From Phoronis australis (Eukaryota > Phoronida > Phoronidae): a stretch of 64,000 nucleotides of DNA. The translations under genes and the position numbers were made by a program. Location of the stretch: NCBI GenBank assembly GCA_002633005.1, contig NMRA01000666.1, positions 1-64,000 of the forward strand, in the 5' to 3' direction. Shown in pieces: positions 57,935-64,000 of this stretch. Under the pieces are notes generated by a model. It was not told where the DNA came from. It ran no database searches and worked only from the letters and a program-made list of their open reading frames with translations. How positions within the stretch are numbered: the first letter of the stretch is position 1; each line of letters starts with the position of its first letter.

Positions 57935-58895
57935 TGCATGGCCAAATATACGAGTACTAAAATATATAGTATCAAGTCACGTGTTGACTTCCTTGAGAAT
58001 GTGCATACCACTGTATCTATTACTGACTGCCAACCAATTTCACTGGATTCAAAGTCGTTATTCACCAATTGCCCAGTATTTATTATTAACAATGTCTATA
58101 GGCATCCAAATTTGAAACCTCCTGAAATTCCAAAGGACATACTTAAAGAAATGCTATTAACTTGCAGGACGAAGGTACCATTTCGACATGTAAATGGTAA
58201 ACTATTTGTGCAGAAAGATGATGTTAGTATGGGTTCCCCATTAGGCCCAACGTTCGCTGAATTTTATATGTCAGAAGTTGAAAAACGAGTTAATTGACCA
58301 CTTTCCTATATATGTTCGATATGTTGATGATATTTTCGTCTATTTGTAATTTTGATGGAGTGGTATCGCTTAAGACTGTGCTTGAGAAACAATGAGTGCT
58401 GAAATTCACTCATGAATCATCTGTGAATGATAAGATGCCTTTTCTAGATGTACTTATATGCACCTCAGACACATGATTCATCACATCAGTTTATCACAAG
58501 CCTACTGACAAAGGTATTTGTCTCCATGCTGACAGTGACTGTTCTGAGCGTTAAAAGATAGCTGTTTTAGATAATCTCTTATAGAGAGCTCACACTATTT
58601 TGTCATACTGGAAACTGTTCATTAGTGAAGTCCAACATGTAAAACAACTTCTAATAAATGGTTACACAAATTCATTTGTGGATAAGCACATAAATCGGTT
58701 TGTCTCAAATTAAAGTTAAGCACCATTATCAGGTACAAACATTTACTGGTCATGTTAAAAAACTATTCTACAAAAACAGTTTCTCCAGAAGTTATGTACA
58801 AAATGAGCAAGTCCTAAAGAACATAATCTATAATGATGTAAGAGCTGTTTATCCTAAAGACAAGGTAGATGTAATTATTTATTACATGATGTGAA
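57935..58895 (+). pseudogene. reverse transcriptase of Penelope-like element
   Basis: Readable in three frames: SLFTNCPV (about 58054-58078), EIPKDILKEMLLTC (58125-58165), DVSMGSPLGPTFAEFYM (58220-58270), RYVDDIFV (58317-58340, the catalytic Asp-Asp), LPFLDV-like FLDVLI (58440-58460), TSVYHKPTDKG (58485-58520) and VIYNDV-like NIIYNDVRAVYPKDKVDVII (58828-58885). Stops and shifts separate the blocks (for example the stop just after 58294). The catalytic pair is still present, but the frame is dead. The sequence ends where the family continues with a linker toward the GIY-YIG domain, as expected if the repeat at 58902 interrupted it. Confidence 0.83.
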
Positions 58896-58901
58896 GACAT
58901 A

Positions 58902-59553
58902 TAGATTATTACTTGTTCTCAGTCGTTAACCCCCGTTATCTAGAGCCCGAGTGGATTTTGGAGAATTATTGCCCGAGGGGCGTTAGCCCCGAGGGTGATA
59001 ATTCTCCAAAATCCATTGAAAAACCAATTGAAAAGTTAAATAAATAGAAATAAAGTGAATCTATAAATTAAGTTTTAGCAACTATTATAGCTTACTACAC
59101 ATTTTATCACGCTAAGCTTCGACCGGGAAAATATCGTCTGCTAAAGTAGGTTACCACTAGTAACTGATTATAATGCTCAAGTAAAAGGATCCCGACGACA
59201 CGATACCCCCATTCAAATTGGAGATCGGTGATTTACAAGTGAGAGAACACGAGAGAAAAATTTCACTGAATTAAATATCGTTTTTATGGAAATTGTGCGT
59301 CTTATGTTTCATAGCGTATAAATGTCCGTACAATGCCCTTAGCCGAACATGCGTTTGTTGCGCGTATTCCATGTTCACGTTCCATGACGTCAGCCGCTGA
59401 GTGGTGTAGTGGTAAATCGGCGAGTCGAAACTCTTGAGACCCGGGTTCGAATCCGCCCTCGGTTTCCCGCCAAAATGTTAACCCACTATTGAAATAACTT
59501 CATGGGTTATTACATGGTTGTATCTGCCATTCGAGGCTAAAATTGTGGTATAA
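58902..59553 (+). mobile_element. palindrome-headed repeat with tRNA-like module, copy 2
   Basis: Starts TAGATTATTAC and ends GGTATAA, like 22712-23808. It keeps a hairpin of TGGATTTTGGAGAATTATTG and its inverted partner (58955-59014), the ACTATTATAGC block, CACGCTAAGCTTCGACCGGGAAA (about 59110), the tRNA-like module, and the GGGTTATTACATGGTTG tail. It has lost the second half of the head and a block between 59100 and the corresponding part of copy 1. It separates the reverse transcriptase from the GIY-YIG relic of the Penelope-like element, so it inserted after that element. Confidence 0.75.
59402..59466 (+). other. tRNA-like module of copy 2
   Basis: TGGTGTAGTGGTAAATCGG resembles an A box and GGGTTCGAATCC (59443-59454) is a perfect match to the B-box consensus GGTTCGANTCC. 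Same position within the repeat as 23655-23716. No complete tRNA fold was established. Confidence 0.6.
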
Positions 59554-59559
59554 CTCTAA

Positions 59560-59890
59560 TTCAGCGATGAGAAATAATATTATTCGTGAGAAGGTCCGTA
59601 CTGTTCCTAGATGTAATGTTGTTATGACTTCACTTGTCTCGCAGTCGAATGTTTTCGTCCTCATCAGTAACAAATTACATGTACATTGGGCACACCGTCT
59701 GTTCCTTGTTGTGACGACTTTCAATGCATTTACAATCCATAAAAGACCATTTTCAAAATGTTCATGGTTGCAAGATAACTCAGCAAGAGATTGTTGACAA
59801 TACAGTAATTCGGTACATTGAAAATGATGTACACAGGTTACGAACATTAGAGTCACTTATAATATTGATTGAAAAACCAATTTGAATGAG
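59560..59890 (+). pseudogene. GIY-YIG endonuclease relic of Penelope-like element
   Basis: Visible pieces: MRNNIIREKVRTVPRCNVV (59568-59625), YDFTCLAVEC one base out of frame (about 59625-59655), YIGHTVCSLL (59681-59710) with RLSMHLQ after a stop, ITQQEIVDNTVI (about 59777-59815) and VHRLRTLESLIILIEKPI (about 59830-59883). The YIG-His and Glu/Lys-Pro ends fit the C-terminal nuclease of Penelope-like elements. The frame is broken at several points. Confidence 0.75.
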
Positions 59891-60057
59891 CACCTAACTG
59901 GAACTCGAAGGACCCTATTATTATTTCGGTGATCTGTGCATTATGATGCACAGCAACGCGCGTGTATTTATATATGTGTGTGTTTTTATCTTCACGTGTT
60001 ATATTACATTTGTCATTTCTGATGTGCGTTTCACTGTGAACTAGTTGTGAATAGTAG

Positions 60058-60092
60058 CCTGAAGATGAGATATGTGTCTCGAAATATCGAAT
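60058..60092 (+). ncRNA. hammerhead-ribozyme-like motif at the Penelope element end
   Basis: CTGAAGA (60059-60065), a stem GAGA/TCTC closing a six-base loop, then GAAA (60081-60084) followed by TATC. This order matches the hammerhead core (CTGANGA, stem II, GAAA, then a short stem III and an NUH cleavage triplet). Hammerheads are known in Penelope-like elements. A convincing stem I was not found beside it, so the motif may be degenerate. Confidence 0.4.
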
Positions 60093-60140
60093 TGTAAATT
60101 ATTTTACCTACTGATGTCGATTGGATTTTTATTTCACTGT

Positions 60141-63100
60141 TGATCTCTATTTACAGAGTTTGAAAGAACTGAAATTAAACTCGTAAAAACAGATCAAAGT
60201 CGTGTCTTCAATGAAATATGTATTTATGATTAAGCCTTTATGATTTTCCTTGTAACACGAGTGTAATTGTAAGACAAGGCAATAATAGTATAGGGAATTA
60301 GACAAGAAAACAAATCATATCTAAGCTTAGATGATCATAGCGCTCAATTGTTTTAATTAAAAATTGTAATAACAACTATTACACAAAGAAAAAAACGAAA
60401 ACAAAATAAATTCATACGAAATTAAAGGAATGACATATAAACAAAAAAGTGCTTAGCGGAACATAAAAAATGAAATCACTAAGGTTTTGGAGTAAATGTA
60501 AATTACACTTATATTCTAAGTTGTGGCAGTCGTATCATAAAAAGGGATTTTTACCTTTTATTAAGTTTGTGAGTTCACCAGATCTGATCATTGAATAGAA
60601 GGCGAAAGAGGTTTTCACGCTCAGCGTTGTAAATAGAACTTGTGGGCAAGGAGTGATCATTAAAGATTTTTACGGGTAAACGAGAAAAAGTAGTCTTTTT
60701 AACATGAAATTTCAAACCATGAACTTTGAACAGGGACTAGAAGCTTTACGCTAACTTGGCCACGACAGTACTCGTGGACAGCAGCTATTGTTACTATCTG
60801 AGTTAATTCTAGCATACAATCCAGCTCTGTCACATCATAATTTCTGGTTTAAAAACAAACAGGTTGCGTCTATCATATCAACTTTGTAGTAATTCATGGA
60901 TTTATAGAATCGTACGATGATTTACATCATTTTTGAGATTTGCAATTTTATTGTAAGAACATAAGTAGATCGAATTGTGCAGGTTTGAAATTAAAGATAC
61001 AGATTGCGCCGCTTTCAGTGAGTTCTGGAGAAATTTGTAAAGCCTGTGAAAATAACTGAATCTGCTCCAGTCAGAACATGTATGTGTATAGGATGTACAG
61101 ACCCTTTGCTGTATTGCCTACAAGACTTGTAGAGATCGAGTAGAACGTGCTTTAAAAGTCAATACCCGCTAGCTATAAGCCATCCAGCTATAATGTAGAA
61201 CTAGACACAATGGAAATGTCTTGTCTAAGGTATGGCAAGGGAAATTAGCAGTCATATCAATGTCTGCTGCAATTCTGTGTGAAAGACGTTCGTCAGGCTG
61301 CTAACCAAGCATAATTTCTAGTCTTCGGGAAAGGAATGCAGGGTCTACGAGTGGTTTGGTTTTGTAGGTCATTTAGTCTTCGTTTGGGCCAGAAATGTGT
61401 ACCTAAATCTTAACCTAATAATTAACGAACTGCCTTGGATTTATCACATGCAGCTTCCTAGACAAGTCTTTTACTGAAAGATACATGTATGCATAATCTG
61501 AAAGATTGCTGAAGTAGTCAAGCATTTTTGGGACATCCCAGGTCTCGTGACATTTTGTGTGCAAGATTTGAAGACACCCAAAGTGATCTTTTTATAGTCA
61601 CGAATAGTCCCACAAGGACACCGTGACGAGCTAAGTTAGCAGATCTATAGATGTTGACAGTGAGATATCTTAAGACCTAAGGAAAAAAAGTCTGCTACAT
61701 TTCTTAAACACGAGAGAAAAAGGTCAATTTGTCGTTGAGTGAACCATCGGTTCCACTTTGTCCTGGGGAGAGCGTAATCTGATCTACCACTTGTTGCGAG
61801 AAGGTTAGTAGTGGCTCATAGGTCGTCTGTGTGAAAAACCCTACGCTTTAAGTGACAGCTATTCGTCAACACCAGCGAGTGTACCCCTTCTTGTGATGAT
61901 GTCAGAAGAAGACTCTCTACGAATAGCATAATAATACGGGCAATGGAGACTGGCCTGGCCATACCGGAGTCACATACGTGCAAAGGCATTCTCATTTGGA
62001 CTGGCACCGGCTGGTGATACAGAATGACAGAACATCGATCGTCAGGCAAAGGAACCGGGATTCCAACTCACATATATTGCTGGGTCTGTGTTGCCAATCA
62101 GATGAAGTGACGGAAACGGGTACCTGAAAGCATGCAGCTGCTGTGATATGCAAACTTCTGGTATTGTTGGTCGGCTAAAATGTTCATCACCCTGGGGAGA
62201 TGTTCTTCAGCATGTGTGTCCCTCGCTTGAAAAGCATAGTCTCCGCAAAATTCTAGTGTAGCTTAGATCAGCGACTGGGAATGGAAGCCGCCTATCTTGT
62301 TGATTTCGGTTACACTAACAATACTGTCCACTCTCAGGTAGACATGAGTGTTGTGTTTGCCCTTCGTGTACACCTACACTGCGAAAATGCCTGCTTTGTC
62401 GCGTTGGAGCTAAATAATATACAAGTGGAATTGATTAAAGACTCGGGATATTTTGAGCTTTGACCAAAGTGATTTTTTTTCATATTTACGTGTATTACCA
62501 ACATTGAAGCAACATCCGTTCTTTGATAAATTGTTCTCTGGGTTAATTGAAGATGACGATGTACTCATGGTAGGTTAGATTAAGAGTCTAATTTCCACAG
62601 ACGCAGCACTATCAGAACTGAACTGAATAGTTTGGTGAATATTTTTGGAGCTGAGCTCATAGCAAAGAGTAGCAATCGGAATTGACAAAGCTGGTGTTGC
62701 CATTAAACTTTGCAATGGCACTGTTGATGGGTGTTTATGGCACACAAAACTAAGAATTTTTCAAAACGATTGTGCATATCCAGTCCTTTGGGTGGACTAA
62801 AGGCAAAAAAACATTATGATGCCCCCATATTGAAATTTTATTGCGTTGCGAAATAGTTCATGGGCTTCAAGTTGAAGACTTGTGGAAATCCCACTCTTTT
62901 GTCTGTCTGAGAAAATGATGTTCCTTCATTTAGGTAATCGAGTGAATTGTCTGCTTGATCACATTGGCGTTCAACAGGTTCTGCATCTTGTCAGAAGGTC
63001 TCTTTTTGAAAGTATATTATTTTGGGTGAAACACTCTGCGCACGTGGTGTTACGTATTCTAACAAATGTGTTCATAAGAGACACTAGGTGAACAGTTCCT

Positions 63101-64000
63101 TTATATTATTTTTGTCCAATAGGTGGATCATGTTTTAACAATATTTGCTATTGCAGTTATTGCATGTATATTTGGTTTTACCCACTATAGAGTTCGAAGT
63201 AAAATGGTAACTTGTAGTTTTGAGTTTGCTTAATTTTAATGAGGTGGAATCGAAGGAAATTAAAAAAGATCGTCGAATCAAAATGCCCGTTAATCCCCAG
63301 GTGTATCCAAATGTCTCTCGAAGGTGGCATCCACTCGGGCACGTGAGAGTGAACGTGGGTTTCACACGACTTCTATTTGACTTTGCCTCTCCCTTCCTGC
63401 GCTGAGGAGGACCCGCCGGAAGGACCGGCGCTTGCGACGGCTTCTAAATCGACCTGATGAGGATTTCAGCCAATAACCACCAAAATCGTCAGCTATTGTT
63501 AATGCACTTTTCTGGCTTGTCTAGGCATTGGTTGTGGATATCAGGCTTTACAGTCTGTCTTGTCCAGACCTTAAGCTCGATATTCTGAAAATGGCAATAG
63601 ACTGTCGACAGAAACCCCAGGAGTGCTTTCAAAGATTGTAGTGAATCGAACCGTGTTGTCACAGAGTACGTGTCATTATCAACGTCAATCACTGCGGGGC
63701 GGTACAACTCGGAGAAACTTCGATCTGACGCTGAGCCTGGTGACGACGAGAGGCTCGATCCCAAGGAAGAAACATCATGTGTTGTACGTGCACGATAGCA
63801 CTTGCTCCTTACCTCTCACCAAGTGGATCGTCTGAGAGGCCTGTCACTCTGTCGTGCCTGCAATTTTGATCTGACGCGACAGTTGTTGGCCTGCCGATGC
63901 ACGCCACACCAGACTGTTCAAGAACTTTACTCCTGCTGGGCAACAAATGGCATTCAACCATAACGTAACAAAAGCAATGATGCTCCTTTTCTAAGATCTA
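60141..64000. other. non-coding stretch with unassigned coding-like pieces
   Basis: No domain-bearing exon of the WSC/kringle gene was found downstream. Reverse-strand frames around 61580-62250 look protein-like across stops (for example RRVFHTDDL and RSDYALPRTKW) and forward frames at 62281-62463 and 62882-63091 look protein-like too, but no family can be named. A frame at 63489-63764 (reverse) is also unassigned. They may be relics of another mobile element. Confidence 0.3.

Larger units (their letters stand above)
57935..60140 (+). mobile_element. Penelope-like retroelement, interrupted and decayed
   Basis: Reverse-transcriptase pieces (57935-58895), a GIY-YIG endonuclease relic (59560-59890) and a hammerhead-like motif (60058-60090) occur in the order of Penelope-like elements, which pair a telomerase-like reverse transcriptase with a GIY-YIG nuclease. 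The element is 5' truncated and broken by an inserted repeat (58902-59553). Its visible left end lies next to the kringle 2 donor, in the same orientation as the gene. The 3' end near 60140 is an estimate. Confidence 0.82.

Overview
This is a window of an AT-rich invertebrate genome, probably marine (deuterostome or lophotrochozoan; I cannot name the species). It shows no operons or bacterial signals. Coding sequence is short exons with GT/AG borders in long introns, and much of the rest is decayed transposable elements. There is one assembly gap (17540-18350, all N) and one single N at 23126.

The only host gene I can support is on the + strand, from 32201 to 57910: five exons encoding WSC-WSC-kringle-kringle. 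WSC domain 1 is split over two exons (32201-32337 and 33551-33734), WSC domain 2 is one exon (37860-38144), kringle 1 is 50297-50584 and kringle 2 is 57638-57910. Each domain unit starts and ends in phase 1, so the units can be added or lost without breaking frame. Both WSC domains have eight cysteines and both kringles have six. The ends of the gene (signal peptide, membrane anchor, terminal exons) are not identified and may lie outside the window or in unrecognised exons. The domain order differs from Kremen (kringle, then WSC, then CUB).

Regions. 1-10900: a terminal-inverted-repeat (TIR) element (1058-2408) nested in a dispersed repeat R1; an unassigned 192-codon frame (3514-4092); a large inverted-repeat transposon (6780-9940) keeping the N-terminal half of a decayed transposon protein; a second R1 copy (10094-10868). 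11220-11983: an LTR on the minus strand with five heat-shock-element-like sites upstream of its TATA box. 12-22 kb: mostly featureless, with a THAP-domain relic near 21200. 22712-23808: a palindrome-headed repeat with a tRNA-like module. 24330-25430: a degenerate tandem array. 26829-29009: the third R1 copy and a TIR element with an internal duplication. 29877-31188: a palindromic THAP-encoding element flanked by TTAA, Kolobok-like. 32-58 kb: the WSC/kringle gene, whose introns hold a 6.3 kb transposon (38773-45082, C-terminal half of the same family as 6780-9940), a tRNA-derived SINE and small GC-rich hairpins. From about 57.93 kb a Penelope-like retroelement begins about 25 bases after the kringle 2 splice donor; it is interrupted by a second copy of the palindrome/tRNA-like repeat (58902-59553) and ends in a GIY-YIG relic and a hammerhead-like motif.

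All assignments come from reading the sequence and recalling families; no search was run. The least expected signals are the heat-shock-element array in the LTR, the nested Penelope element with its palindrome/tRNA-like insert, the palindromic THAP element with intact TTAA duplications, and the WSC/kringle domain architecture.
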